Origin: a bacterium
Lineage (GTDB): Bacteria > Acidobacteriota > Polarisedimenticolia > Polarisedimenticolales > Polarisedimenticolaceae
Length of the DNA: 64,000 nucleotides
Direction of reading: 5' to 3'
Assembly: GCA_024226515.1 (NCBI GenBank)
Contig: JAAELQ010000228.1
Coordinates: 1 to 64,000, forward strand
Shown: positions 50,401 to 59,535 of the stretch, piece by piece
Position numbering within the stretch: the stretch's first letter is position 1
Layout of the letters: each line of letters begins with the position of its first letter
Made by a program: the position numbers and the translations under genes
The notes under the pieces: generated by a model
The model's input: the letters and a program-made list of their open reading frames with translations, nothing else
What the model was told of the DNA's origin: nothing
Database searches by the model: none

Positions 50401-51953
50401 ACCCGCTGGAGAACTCGGACGGCCAGCGTTGTCAGTACATGGATCCCGACTGGACGAACTCCAACTCCTACGGCTCGATCTCGGATTGCTTCGTCGGGCC
50501 GACGTCGAGCGGTGTGGACGCGTACTACTGGCAGGTCACCGGGCCGTCGGACATCGACGGCGGCCGGGCGTACAACGGCACTCACTCGCTGTACAACGGG
50601 ATCTTCGGGCCTGCCGCCGACGAGCACACGACGCCGCTGGCGGCGCTCGAGGCGACGGGGAGCGAACAGCCGATCGATCTCGGTGCGTCCGGCGCGTCGC
50701 CGGAGCTGAGCATCACGCACCAGTTCAGTGGGATCGACTGGCGGACGGTCGGTCTGCCGGAGGACGAGGGGTCCTACCGCGGCATCGTCGCCGCGCAGCT
50801 CGCGGACGGCGTCGGCGCGCCGGAGAGCGACTGGATCAAGATCTACCCCTACGTCAACGTCTACGACAAGTTCGGAACCGACAACTACACCAACTGCAAG
50901 TTCGATCCGATGGACGACGGCACGACGGAGGACGACTTCTTCGAGCCGAACGACCCGGACCGCCGCCTCGGACCGTCCTCGACCTGTTTCCCCGAGCGCA
51001 ATTTCAATCACATCGGGGACACGTTCTATCCGTTCGACCCGCAGCGTCTCGGCGGCGCCACGGGCCCCGGACTCGAGGGGAGCGTCGGGCCCGGCACCTG
51101 GGTCGAGTCTCGATTCTCGCTCGAGCAGTTCCGCGGGCGTCGCATTCGCCTCCGCTTCCTCACGACCGGCGTCAAGGCAGGGACGTTCGAGACCCACGAG
51201 CAGATCTTCGCCCACAACCCGGACCCCGGCGACGACGGCTGGTGGATCGACGACATCACCGTGACCAACGCGCTGACGGCGCCCGTGACGCTCTCGGTCG
51301 ACGACAATCCCAACACCGCGCTTCCCGAGTGCGGCAACACGTGCAACGTGGCCACGGCCGATCTGCGCACCACACCGATCGCCGAGCCGCCGATCACGTC
51401 TCTCGATACCCCGGGGCGGGCGATCGAGCTGAACGCCGCAGGGTCGTTCGTGGATCAGTGCATCTCCGGCGTGCTGCAGTATCGCTTCTCGAGCGACATC
51501 GAAGGTGTGTTGCGCGAGTACTCCGGCGACCCGACGATCCTCGTCGCGCCGACCGCGGATACGGTCTACACCGTCGAGGTGCGCTGCTCGTCCGACGCGC
51601 TGTGCAGCGGCTTCGACAACCTGGCGGTCGCGGTGGACTGCCCGACCTCGTCGAAGACCATCGGGTTCGCGGACAAGAACAGCTTCATCTGGGAGGTCGG
51701 CAACGTGGCCCAGGATGCCGTCTTCGTGCAGGGCGAGGGCCGGGCGGAGATCGCGGCACGCGCGCCGAGCATCGTCTCGACGCCCACGCCGACCTCGTCC
51801 GCCGGAGCGCACGACGTCTCGGGCAGCACCCCGGCGCCGTACGAGCTCGAGTGGTGGTTGATCCGTACCGCCGGCGACCCCACGCCGTGCAACGTCACCT
51901 GGTCGTCGGGTGGAGCGGGAGAACAGGCCGGACGCGACGCGGGTTTGCCCTGA
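44409..51953 (+). CDS. Giant secreted subtilisin-family (S8) protease, paralogue A
   Basis: The 2514-residue product has a signal peptide (ending LALPGLGQ) and a long propeptide with two related segments (GHVIVQLDPHAM and YRLELRLFPGEDARR). The S8 domain has Asp314 in MFLDTGIQ, His378 in GFTHGQAV, the oxyanion Asn in PAGNRG and Ser611 in GTSYATAAAAG, so the triad is complete. A beta-sandwich resembling the convertase P domain follows (VALAWLDASGQALVNDLDLE). About 1650 more residues hold Asp-rich likely calcium sites (NADGDNGDPGDD), Cys pairs, a WWIDDITV segment near residue 2280 and a C-terminal module ending in CNVTW and RDAGLP. AAGGGGA precedes the ATG. Substrate unknown. Confidence 0.9.
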   Translation: MNKRLTWIVSVMGAFLLALPGLGQIVATRDDAERRLRPDALDAEVSSAGHRSELGVAQRYARGTYIWPYDHGPHYGHVAPHEKRDAGTLHTRVGSFRLSASDLAFPAELTGTTEGKSSGHVIVQLDPHAMAGGAFDELSSAVAEASGSVVRALPVAAFVVRVDFAALPRLNALPGVLAVEPYHPALKLSPEIGRAPLIDPVQAVSEIYRLELRLFPGEDARRVAAEVETLGGSIRSVWPDTVVADVHRAKLVALARIEAVEWIVERLPNVPQAEEATTTVMTGRWNAGAMPYHAAGVDGGGGGLAAPQVMMFLDTGIQLDAADLSDTRTSPGVPGNDPSNADPSGDHRKIVRYESTDAFGGNGDLLGCDSAINGGFTHGQAVLSTALGNASDGLPVGYGSPSYAIDEHGRRWRLDGVAPGAKAAVFDGQVTPALGSCSDPLRDTIDPGDLYSGGSTGSLGGAYAGDVARVMTLAWGADANLYTADVADIDEFLADKRSAMVFVPAGNRGSESFGGVPATDTLSTLATSKNGLTIGAVGQADDHGAGALPDSRASFSGVGPTPGDRVAPQLMAPGNDFGDTGVNGATSCRSDDADQAGPVQCDVGTGQVGTSYATAAAAGAGALVRDWFAQGFYPDGTTSDAANPADIVPDVSGALLKAVLIDSARFLTGSGVTHAYRFNNEQGYGRIQLDRALTLQGWPSSPTGILVCDGGIDGGRCDLAGLTGDVDAVAGETDSTTFVVGDPRRELRVALAWLDASGQALVNDLDLELIAPSGRVYYGNFFTEDDDRDGSLDALAEDCPGFDGAAGSFDESPWSLPVCTRGDSGLPPRDAENPTEAVFLSPDPDGDGNFTDGKSQIELGTWTLRVVARAGGADAGQRYAVAIVGGVGDRSTVRLDRDRYTCADELVVTVNETDDPTDPVSGLDEAEIGLRIRVQVLSGETVVDEESGLTFTRVEAGGASFAAKLSATDVTAYDPGNGALDVRSGDTVRVIYDDETSGTTDSAKRVDSVADVDCRTRIGFRNLGFAQFGLDGGLLAAGGCERNARGQFEFGFPDSYLDAGESVILRFAFASEEDLDLEGVEVSLRCVDPDADSPADCTPGSDECPDPDRRNNTACNGNPADALSPAFVEALNSPLVVGALPSSSALSGNFNLRMASSIPGMPEVELVLEAKAGNAGRTVSGVAVSRQRLDVDEHSTFYSTDFPTGGSETFDYDNNELIENPTTNPYNFDLDYRFETRVYGDLTAGGTKNLALQSPWHFDLDDGGFRSGIGAATDHDTIGDTITQWGEDLNFNGLNDKRCTAPQEDLPCLSKTDCLNASPPASDCVSLEDRDPANGLITKNWSTSGGCGWQTAAPSSCALDPGGTFCYTDEDCIIGTLDAGPCNATPGQPAGGVWHTGRIGTTNAASCLVDGNATGQCQTFETVSGATGQRTWFELLMTPEIEKVNGPEHQAEITAFSWNAAIDLPDSNAFWTWEVDTDLDTLEPTDLVSDLTILNFSPGSWGPVENGGNFNLTDGFPVFAPVDNVTGQSENGSVGNDRVGKNSCFFESSSLSPNLGFAGPPDDDLNQGYCQGTLDNLSCQTAADCPPGLMCVFDNALVDEYVKPNGPLRNQTLQSFNGPDMRFANLADLFGPAGDRFQAGIGMINFEKRSPSNPDPASGFGVSIDDVVLEWREFELVDDQSDCAAGSCAVIDLATTNVYGDDSLLAISVIDTTPSPNDCNADGDNGDPGDDFDCDDDGTPDVVVELSSGAESDPGEFVLLEESDPGEYTGVVRLSAASDIDGVLLIGGDKNQTSATVEATYLDLDDGAGQPCSNTADPAFHGNVSKATSVFLRLVELKVSGLQILDNGDGDGWADTHETVEMKLNVFNTGNQDLTGVVAHIASDDSEIECLLDSRVEVGDLAAGESALSTGVARFKIGAVDRSDSGLGPNDALDVEFSVRLQADGFDAANEAQTISIALDLDAAGGGDPTTFFEGFEVASGLGSFTTMNLDFGYLDGDPLENSDGQRCQYMDPDWTNSNSYGSISDCFVGPTSSGVDAYYWQVTGPSDIDGGRAYNGTHSLYNGIFGPAADEHTTPLAALEATGSEQPIDLGASGASPELSITHQFSGIDWRTVGLPEDEGSYRGIVAAQLADGVGAPESDWIKIYPYVNVYDKFGTDNYTNCKFDPMDDGTTEDDFFEPNDPDRRLGPSSTCFPERNFNHIGDTFYPFDPQRLGGATGPGLEGSVGPGTWVESRFSLEQFRGRRIRLRFLTTGVKAGTFETHEQIFAHNPDPGDDGWWIDDITVTNALTAPVTLSVDDNPNTALPECGNTCNVATADLRTTPIAEPPITSLDTPGRAIELNAAGSFVDQCISGVLQYRFSSDIEGVLREYSGDPTILVAPTADTVYTVEVRCSSDALCSGFDNLAVAVDCPTSSKTIGFADKNSFIWEVGNVAQDAVFVQGEGRAEIAARAPSIVSTPTPTSSAGAHDVSGSTPAPYELEWWLIRTAGDPTPCNVTWSSGGAGEQAGRDAGLP

Positions 51954-52035
51954 ACTTCGCGATAAGGCGATTTGTCTCCTTCATTCTGCCCCGGCCGCCC
52001 CCGAAATACGCCTTTCGGCGTACAAGGGGACAAGT

Positions 52036-55000
52036 ATGACTACACGACGCACGTGGATCGTGGCGGTGGCGCTCGCGGCTCTGTTGGCGCTTCCCGGCCT
52101 GGGGCAGGTCGAGCCGAAGCGCGAGGGTGAACAGCGGCAGCCCCGTCCCGCCGCACCCGACGCGGTGGAGCGCTATGCCCGCGGGACCTACGTCTGGCCC
52201 TACGATCGCGGTCCGCACTACGGACACGTGGCGCCGCACGAGAAGCGCAGCGCCGGCACGTTGCACACGCGCGTCGGATCGTTCCGCCTGACCGGAAACG
52301 GTCTCGACCTCCCCACCGAGCTGACCGGCTCGACGGAGGGGAAGTCGAGCGGCCACGTCATCGTTCAGCTCGACCCGGATGCGATGGCCGGCGGAGCGTT
52401 CGACGAGCTGCGCTCCACGGTCGGCGAGGCCTCCGGTTCGATCGTCCGTGCGTTGCCCGTGGCGGCGTTCGTCGTGCGTATCGAGTTCGTCGCGCTGCCG
52501 CGACTGAGCGCGATCCCCGGCGTGCTCGCCGTCGAGCCGTACCACCCCGCGTTGAAGTTGAACCCCGCGATCGGTCGCGTGCCGCTGATCGATCCGGCCC
52601 AGGCTGTGTCCGACATCTATCGCCTCGAGCTGCGGCTCTTCCCCGGTGAGGACGCGCGCCCCGTCGCGACCGAGGTCGAGGCGCTCGGCGGATCGGTACG
52701 GTCGGTGTGGCCCGACACGATCGTCGCCGACGTGGGCCGCGCGAGGCTGGCCGAGCTGGCGCGGATCGAGGCCGTCGAGTGGATCGCCGAGCGGTTGCCG
52801 GCCGTGCCTGCCGCCGAGGAGACGACGACCACGGTGCAGACCGGTCGCTGGAACGCGGGCGCGACGCCGTATCACGACGCGGGCGTAGACGGCGGCGGCG
52901 GCGGACTCGCCGCGCCGCAGGTGATGATGTTCCTCGACACGGGGATCCAGCTCGATGCAGCCGACCTGGCCGACACCCGGACCAGTGCCGGCGTGCCGGG
53001 CAACGACCCGTCCAACGCCGACCCGTCGGGCGACCATCGCAAGATCGTGCGTTACCAGTCGACGGACACGTTCGGCGGAGACGGCGACCTGCTGGGTTGC
53101 GACGCCGCGCTCAACGGCGGTTTCTCGCACGGACACGCGGTCGTGGCCACGGCGCTGGGCAACGCCAGCGCGGGACTTCCCGCCGGCTACGGCCCGCCTG
53201 CGTACGCGGTCGACGACCACGGCCGTCGCTGGAAGCTCGACGGCGTCGCGCCCGGGGCGCGGGCCTCGGTATTCGACGGGCAGGTCACGCCGGCGCTGGG
53301 TTCGTGCGGCGACCCGCTGCGCGACACGATCGACGCGGGCGATCTGTACTCCGGCGGCTCGACCGGCTCGCTCGGCGCGGCGCACTCCACCGATGCGGCG
53401 CGCGTGATGACGCTCGCCTGGGGCGGAGACGCCAACACGTACACGGCCGACACGCAGGACGTCGACGACTTCCTGGCGGACAAGCGGAACGCGATGGTCT
53501 TCGTTCCCGCGGGGAACCGCGGAACGCAACCCTTCGGCGGGGTCCCGGCCGCGGACACGCTGTCCACGCTGTCGACGAGCAAGAACGGACTCGTCGTCGG
53601 CGCCTCGGGTCAGGCCGACGATCACGGGGACGACCTCCTGCCGGACTCGCGCGCGTCCTTCAGCGGCGTCGGGCCCGCTCCCGGAAACCGCGTCGCGCCC
53701 CAGCTGATGGCTCCCGGAGAGGACTTCGGCGACACCGGGGTCAACGGCGCGACCTATTGCCGCTCGGACGACGCGGACCAGAGCGGCCCTGTCCTGTGCG
53801 ACATCGGCACAGGACAGACCGGCACCAGTTACTCCGCCGCCGCCGCCGCCGGGGCCGGTGCACTGGTTCGCGACTGGTTCGCGCAGGGGTTCTACCCGGA
53901 CGGCACGACGAGCGACGCCGCCAACCCTGCCGACATCGTGTCCGACATCTCCGGGACCCTGGTCAAGGCGGTGCTGATCGACTCGGCGCGCTTTCTCACT
54001 GGATCCGGCGTCACGCACGCCTACCGCTTCAACAACGAGCAAGGGTATGGGCGCATCCGGCTCGATCGCGCGTTGACCCTGCAGGGCTGGCCCTCGAGTC
54101 CGACCGGCAGCCTCGTCTGCGACGGTGGGATCGATGGTGGGCGCTGCGACCTTGCCGGCCTGACCGGCGCCCTCGACGCCGTGGCGGGCGAGACCGACAG
54201 CACGACGTTCGTCGTCGGCGACCCACGGCAGGAGCTGCGCGTCGCCCTTGCATGGGTCGAAGCGTCGGGTCAGGCGCTGGTCAACGATCTCGACCTCGAG
54301 CTGATCGCGCCCTCGGGCCGTACGTACTTCGGCAACTTCTTCACTGAGGACGACGACCGCGACGGGTCGCTCGATCCACCGGCGGAGGACTGCCCGGGAT
54401 TCGACGGCGCCGACGGCTCGTTCGAGGAGTCGCCGTGGAGCCTGCCGGTCTGCACCCGAGGCGACGCCGGCCTGCCGCCGCGCGATACCGAGAATCCGAC
54501 CGAGGCGATCTTCCTCTCGCCCGACCCCGACGGCGCGGGCAACAGTCAGATCGAGCTCGGCACCTGGACGCTGAACGTCATCGCTCGCCCGGGAGGCGCC
54601 GATGCGGGCCAGCGCTACGCCGTCGCCATCGTCGGCGGCGTGGGAGAGCGCTCGTCGGTTCGTCTCGACCGGAACGGTTACACCTGCGCCGACGAGCTGC
54701 TGGTCACGGTCAACGAGACCGACGACGCCACGGACCCGGCGGCCACGCTGACCGAGGCGGAGATCGGCCTGCGCACGCGGGTCCAGGTCCTGTCCGGCGC
54801 GACCGTGGTCGATGAGGAGAGCGGGCTGACGTTCGCGCGCGTCGAGATCGGCGGCGACAGCTTCGCGGCCAAGCTGAGCGTGACCGACGTGACGGCGTAC
54901 GACCCCGGAAACGGCGTGCTCGACGTGCGCAGCGGCGACACCGTGCGCGCGATCTACGACGACGAGACGGGCGGCGTCCCCGACGCGGCCAAGGGCGTCG

Positions 55001-58000
55001 AGAGCCTGGCCTCCGTCGATTGCCGGACGAGGATCGGCTTCGGTGGCCTCGAGTTCGGCCAGTTCGGTATCAACGGTGGTTTGCTGGCCGTGGGCGGCTG
55101 CGAGCGCAACGCCCGCGGACAGTTCGAGTTCGGCTTCCCCGACCGCTATCTCGACGCCGGCGAGAACGTGATTCTCAGGTTCGCCTTCGCCTCCGAGGAA
55201 GACCTCGACCTGGAGGGCGTGGAGGTCTCGCTGCGCTGCGTGGATCCCGACGCCGACAGCCCGGCCGATTGCACGCCCGGCAGCGACGAGTGCGCGGACC
55301 CGGACCGGCGCAACAACACGCGCTGCAACGGCAACCCGGTCGACGACGCATCCCCGGCGTTCGTCGAGGCGCTCAACTCCCCGCTGATCGTCGGCGCGCT
55401 ACCGGCGGGCTCGGCGCTGTCGGGCAACTTTAACTTACGCATGGCGGCGGCGATCCCCGGCACGCCCGAGGTCGAGCTGATCCTCGAAGCGAAGGCGGGC
55501 AACGCGGGACGCACGGTGAGCGGCGTCACGATCAGCCGACAGCGACTCGACGTGGACGAGCACTCGACGTTCTACTCGACGGACTTCCCGACGGGAGGAA
55601 CCGAGACGTTCGACTACGACAACAACGAGCTGATCGAGAACCCGACGACGAACCTCGACGACGTCGAGCTGGACTATCGCTTCGAGACGCGCGTCTACGG
55701 CGACCTGACGGCGGGTGGGACGAAGAACCTGGCGCTGAACTCGCCGTGGCACTTCGACTTGAATGACGGCGGCTTCCGCTCGGGAATCGGCGCGGTGACC
55801 GACTTCGACACGATCGACGACACGATCACGCAGTGGGGCGAGGATCTCAATTTCAACGGCCTGAACGACAAGCGCTGCAATGCTCCGCGAGAGGACTTGC
55901 CCTGCATCACGAAGACCGACTGTCTCAACGCGAACCCACCGGCGACCGACTGCGTCTCGATCGAGGATCGCGACCCGCTCAACGGCCTCATGTCGAAGAA
56001 CTGGTCGACCTCGGGCGGCTGCGGCTGGCAGACCGCCGCGCCGTCGAGCTGCGCGCTCGATCCGGGCGGAACGTTCTGCTACTCGGACGAGGACTGCATC
56101 ATCGGCACCCTCGACGCGGGGCCGTGCAACGCGGCGCCGGGACAGCCGGCTGGCGGTGTATGGCACACGGGACGCATCGGCACCACCAGCGCCGCGAACT
56201 GCCTCGTCGACGGTAACGCGACCGGGCAGTGTCAGACGTTCGAGATCGTCAGCGGCAGCAGCGGCCAGAAGACCTGGTTCGAGCTGTTGACGACGCCGGA
56301 GATCGAGAAGGTCAACGGCCCGGATCATCGGGCCGAGATCACCGCATTCTCTTGGAACGCTGCGATCGACCTTCCGGACTCGAACGTGTTCTGGACGTGG
56401 GAGGTCGACACCGACCTCGACACGCTCGAACCGACCGACCTCGTCTCCGATCTCACGATTCTCAACTTCGGCAACGGCGGCTTCGGTGCCGCCACGCAAG
56501 AGGGCAACTACAACCTGACGCGCGGATTTCCGGTCTTCGCTCCCATCGACGCGACGGGGCAGACCGAGAACGGCTCGGTCGGAAACAACCGTTCCGGCGA
56601 GAACAGTTGTTACTTCGACTCGGATGAGCAGCCGTTCGGCCTCGCCGGACCCCCGGACGACGACCTGAACAACGGCTACTGTCAGGACACGCCGGACAAC
56701 GCGTCTTGCCTGACCAGTGCCGACTGCCCAGCGGCAGAACCTTGCATCTTCGATAACGCCCTGGTCGACGAGTACGTCAAGGCCAACGGCCCACTGCGGA
56801 ACTTCACTCTGAGCCACTACAACGGCCCGGACATGCGCTTCAACAACCTGGCCGACCTGTTCGGGCCGGCCGGCGACCGGTTCCAGGCCGGGATCGGCAT
56901 GCTCAACTTCGAGAAGTCGTCCCCCGCCGACCCGGATCCGGCGACCGGCTTCGGACTGTCCATCGACGACGTGGTCTTCGAGTGGCGTGAGTTCGAGTTG
57001 GTCGACGACCAGACGAACTGCAACGCCGGAAGCTGTGCATCGATCGACCTGAGCACGACCAACGTCTACGGCGGCGGTTCGTTGTTGACGGTCAGCGTGA
57101 TCGACGCCTCGCCCTCGCCCAACGACTGCAACGGCGACGGCGACAACGGCGACCCGGGCGACGACCTCGACTGCGACGACGACGGCACGCCCGACGTCCG
57201 CGTCGAGCTGTCCTCCACCGCGGAGAGCGATCCCGGGGAATTCGTGATTCTCGACGAGGTCGCGCCCGGCGAGTATCGCGGCAATCTGCCGCTGTCGACG
57301 ACCGTCGACGTGCCGGGAGCGTTGCTGATCGGCAGCGGCGAGAATCAGACCTTCGCCGGCGTCGAGGCCACGTACCTCGATCTGGACGACGGCACGGGCC
57401 AGCCGTGCAAGAACGACGTCGATCCCGCACAGCACGGGATCGTGCGTGCCGGGACGACGGTGTTCCTGAAGCTTGCCGATCTGCGTGTAACGGGCGTCGC
57501 GCTCACGGACAACGGCGACGGCGACGGATGGGCCGACACGAACGAGACGGCCGTCCTGCGGCTGAGCGTGTTCAACGCCGGCTTCGAGGATCTGACCGGG
57601 GTGACGGCGTTCATCTCGAGCGACGATGCGAAGATCGACTGCGTACTCGACAGCGCCGTCGAGATCGGAGACCTGGCGGCGGGCGATACGACGCTGAGCT
57701 CCGGCAGCGCGCGCCTGCGCGTCGCGGATGTGGACCGCGCGACGTCCGGGCTGGGGCCGCTCGATCCGTTCGAGATCGAGCTCGCCGTGCGCTTCGTTGC
57801 CGACGGTTTCGACGCGACGTCGTTGCCGCAGGCGATCGCGCTCTCGATCGACCTGGATGCGTCCGGCGGCGGCGCGCCGACGACCTACCTCGAGGGCTTC
57901 GAAGTTGCGAGCGGTTTCGGCAGCTTCACCACGATGAACCTCGACTTCGGCATGGTCACCGGCGATCCGCTGGCCAACTCGGACGGCTATCGTTGCCAGT

Positions 58001-59526
58001 TCAGCGATCCGGACTGGGTGAACTCCAACTCGTACAACGCCATCACCGACTGCTTCGTCGGACCCACCGAGGCGCTCGCGGATGCCTACAACTGGCAGGT
58101 GCACCAGCCGACCGACATCGACGGCGGGCGCGCCTTCAGCGGAACACGATCGCTGTACATGGGGATCTTCGGCCCCGAGGCCGACGAGCACACCACCCCG
58201 CTGGCCACGCTGGAGGCGGTGGGCTCCGATCAGCCGATCGATCTGGACAGCTCGGGACCCTCGCCCGAGCTGAGTTTCGTGCATCAGGTCAGCATGTACG
58301 ACGACGGTCCGGTCGACGAGGCGCCCGACCGCGGTGTGGTCATGGCGCAGCTCGCCGACGACGGCGGCGGCGCGGTCGGCGACTGGATCAAGCTGCAGCC
58401 GTACGTCAACGTCTACGACAAGGCCGGCATCGACAACTACACGAACTGTCTGTTCGACCCGATCGACGACGGAACGACGGAGGACGACTTCTTCGAACCG
58501 AACGACCCGGATCGCCGGCTCGGCCCGTCGTCCACCTGCTACCCGGCGCGAGCGTTCAACCGGCTCGGCAACACGTTCTGGCCGTTCGGCACGGCGGGCC
58601 CTTCGTGGGATCCGGAACGCCTCGCCACCGCCGAGGGCCCGGGCCTCGAGGGCGAGTTGGGGGTCGGCACGTGGGTCGAGTCTCGTTTCTCGCTCGAGCA
58701 GTTCCGCGGCCGTCGGATACGCCTGCGCTTCCTGACGACCGGCGTCAAGGTCGGCACGTCTGGAACCTACGAGCAGCTCTTCAGCTACAATCCCGCCCCC
58801 GGCGACGACGGCTGGTGGATCGACGACGTCACCGTCAGCGGGACGCTGACGTCCCCGGCGACGGTTACGGCCGACGCCAAGCCGAACACGTCGCTACCGG
58901 CCTGCGGCAACACGTGCAACGTGGCGACGGCCGACCTGCGCACCACACCGACTACCGAGTCGCCGATCACGTCTATCGACGCTCCGGGACGGGCGATCGA
59001 GTTGAACGCCTCGCAGTCCCTCGCCGACCAGTGCATCGCAGGCACGCTGCAGTACCGCTTCTCGAACGACGTCTCCGGCGTGCTGCGTGAGTACACCGGC
59101 GACGCGACGATCCTCGTCGCGCCGACCGCGGACACGGTCTACACCGTCGAGGTGCGCTGCTCGTCCGACCCGCTGTGCAGCGGCTTCGACGATCTGGCGG
59201 TCGCGGTGGACTGCCCGACGTCGCCGAAGACCATCGGGTTCGCGGACAAGAACAGTTTCACCTGGGAGGTCGGCAACGTCGCCCAGGATGCCGTCTTCGT
59301 GCAGGGCGAGGGCCGGGCGGAGATCGCGGCACGCGCGCCGAGCATCGTCGCGACGCCCACGCCGACGTCGTCCGCCGGAGCGCACGACGTCTCGGGCAGC
59401 ACCCCGGCGCCGTACGAGCTCGAGTGGTGGTTGATCCGCACCGCCGGCGACCCCACGCCGTGCAACGTCACCTGGTCGTCGGGGGGGGCGGGAGAACAGG
59501 CCGGACGCGACGCGGGGTTGCCCTGA
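52036..59526 (+). CDS. Giant secreted subtilisin-family (S8) protease, paralogue B
   Basis: The 2496-residue product is a full-length paralogue of the preceding one. Signal peptide (ending LALPGLGQ), propeptide, S8 domain, P-like domain and the long C-terminal part align throughout. The triad is Asp301, His365 and Ser598, all intact. The SD region also matches that of copy A (AAGGGGACAAGT against AAGGGGATAAGC). Differences are spread over the C-terminal region, but the last ~420 bases and some internal tracts are nearly identical between copies, a sign of gene conversion. It begins 83 bases after copy A and may share its transcript. It ends three bases from the convergent lipoprotein gene. 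Confidence 0.9.
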   Translation: MTTRRTWIVAVALAALLALPGLGQVEPKREGEQRQPRPAAPDAVERYARGTYVWPYDRGPHYGHVAPHEKRSAGTLHTRVGSFRLTGNGLDLPTELTGSTEGKSSGHVIVQLDPDAMAGGAFDELRSTVGEASGSIVRALPVAAFVVRIEFVALPRLSAIPGVLAVEPYHPALKLNPAIGRVPLIDPAQAVSDIYRLELRLFPGEDARPVATEVEALGGSVRSVWPDTIVADVGRARLAELARIEAVEWIAERLPAVPAAEETTTTVQTGRWNAGATPYHDAGVDGGGGGLAAPQVMMFLDTGIQLDAADLADTRTSAGVPGNDPSNADPSGDHRKIVRYQSTDTFGGDGDLLGCDAALNGGFSHGHAVVATALGNASAGLPAGYGPPAYAVDDHGRRWKLDGVAPGARASVFDGQVTPALGSCGDPLRDTIDAGDLYSGGSTGSLGAAHSTDAARVMTLAWGGDANTYTADTQDVDDFLADKRNAMVFVPAGNRGTQPFGGVPAADTLSTLSTSKNGLVVGASGQADDHGDDLLPDSRASFSGVGPAPGNRVAPQLMAPGEDFGDTGVNGATYCRSDDADQSGPVLCDIGTGQTGTSYSAAAAAGAGALVRDWFAQGFYPDGTTSDAANPADIVSDISGTLVKAVLIDSARFLTGSGVTHAYRFNNEQGYGRIRLDRALTLQGWPSSPTGSLVCDGGIDGGRCDLAGLTGALDAVAGETDSTTFVVGDPRQELRVALAWVEASGQALVNDLDLELIAPSGRTYFGNFFTEDDDRDGSLDPPAEDCPGFDGADGSFEESPWSLPVCTRGDAGLPPRDTENPTEAIFLSPDPDGAGNSQIELGTWTLNVIARPGGADAGQRYAVAIVGGVGERSSVRLDRNGYTCADELLVTVNETDDATDPAATLTEAEIGLRTRVQVLSGATVVDEESGLTFARVEIGGDSFAAKLSVTDVTAYDPGNGVLDVRSGDTVRAIYDDETGGVPDAAKGVESLASVDCRTRIGFGGLEFGQFGINGGLLAVGGCERNARGQFEFGFPDRYLDAGENVILRFAFASEEDLDLEGVEVSLRCVDPDADSPADCTPGSDECADPDRRNNTRCNGNPVDDASPAFVEALNSPLIVGALPAGSALSGNFNLRMAAAIPGTPEVELILEAKAGNAGRTVSGVTISRQRLDVDEHSTFYSTDFPTGGTETFDYDNNELIENPTTNLDDVELDYRFETRVYGDLTAGGTKNLALNSPWHFDLNDGGFRSGIGAVTDFDTIDDTITQWGEDLNFNGLNDKRCNAPREDLPCITKTDCLNANPPATDCVSIEDRDPLNGLMSKNWSTSGGCGWQTAAPSSCALDPGGTFCYSDEDCIIGTLDAGPCNAAPGQPAGGVWHTGRIGTTSAANCLVDGNATGQCQTFEIVSGSSGQKTWFELLTTPEIEKVNGPDHRAEITAFSWNAAIDLPDSNVFWTWEVDTDLDTLEPTDLVSDLTILNFGNGGFGAATQEGNYNLTRGFPVFAPIDATGQTENGSVGNNRSGENSCYFDSDEQPFGLAGPPDDDLNNGYCQDTPDNASCLTSADCPAAEPCIFDNALVDEYVKANGPLRNFTLSHYNGPDMRFNNLADLFGPAGDRFQAGIGMLNFEKSSPADPDPATGFGLSIDDVVFEWREFELVDDQTNCNAGSCASIDLSTTNVYGGGSLLTVSVIDASPSPNDCNGDGDNGDPGDDLDCDDDGTPDVRVELSSTAESDPGEFVILDEVAPGEYRGNLPLSTTVDVPGALLIGSGENQTFAGVEATYLDLDDGTGQPCKNDVDPAQHGIVRAGTTVFLKLADLRVTGVALTDNGDGDGWADTNETAVLRLSVFNAGFEDLTGVTAFISSDDAKIDCVLDSAVEIGDLAAGDTTLSSGSARLRVADVDRATSGLGPLDPFEIELAVRFVADGFDATSLPQAIALSIDLDASGGGAPTTYLEGFEVASGFGSFTTMNLDFGMVTGDPLANSDGYRCQFSDPDWVNSNSYNAITDCFVGPTEALADAYNWQVHQPTDIDGGRAFSGTRSLYMGIFGPEADEHTTPLATLEAVGSDQPIDLDSSGPSPELSFVHQVSMYDDGPVDEAPDRGVVMAQLADDGGGAVGDWIKLQPYVNVYDKAGIDNYTNCLFDPIDDGTTEDDFFEPNDPDRRLGPSSTCYPARAFNRLGNTFWPFGTAGPSWDPERLATAEGPGLEGELGVGTWVESRFSLEQFRGRRIRLRFLTTGVKVGTSGTYEQLFSYNPAPGDDGWWIDDVTVSGTLTSPATVTADAKPNTSLPACGNTCNVATADLRTTPTTESPITSIDAPGRAIELNASQSLADQCIAGTLQYRFSNDVSGVLREYTGDATILVAPTADTVYTVEVRCSSDPLCSGFDDLAVAVDCPTSPKTIGFADKNSFTWEVGNVAQDAVFVQGEGRAEIAARAPSIVATPTPTSSAGAHDVSGSTPAPYELEWWLIRTAGDPTPCNVTWSSGGAGEQAGRDAGLP

Positions 59527-59535
59527 GCTTCAGGG
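59521..59535. other. Convergent stop codons inside a 15-bp palindrome
   Basis: CCCTGAGCTTCAGGG is a six-base-arm palindrome (arms CCCTGA and TCAGGG, three-base centre). Each TGA is the stop of one of the two converging genes, which are only three bases apart. There is no T tract, so termination here is not obvious. Confidence 0.6.

Noticed and set aside
47862..51812. A 1316-codon minus-strand frame opposite protease A.
   Set aside because: It is the reverse shadow of a GC-rich gene: Arg/Val/Gly-rich, without motifs, and a similar long shadow lies opposite protease B.
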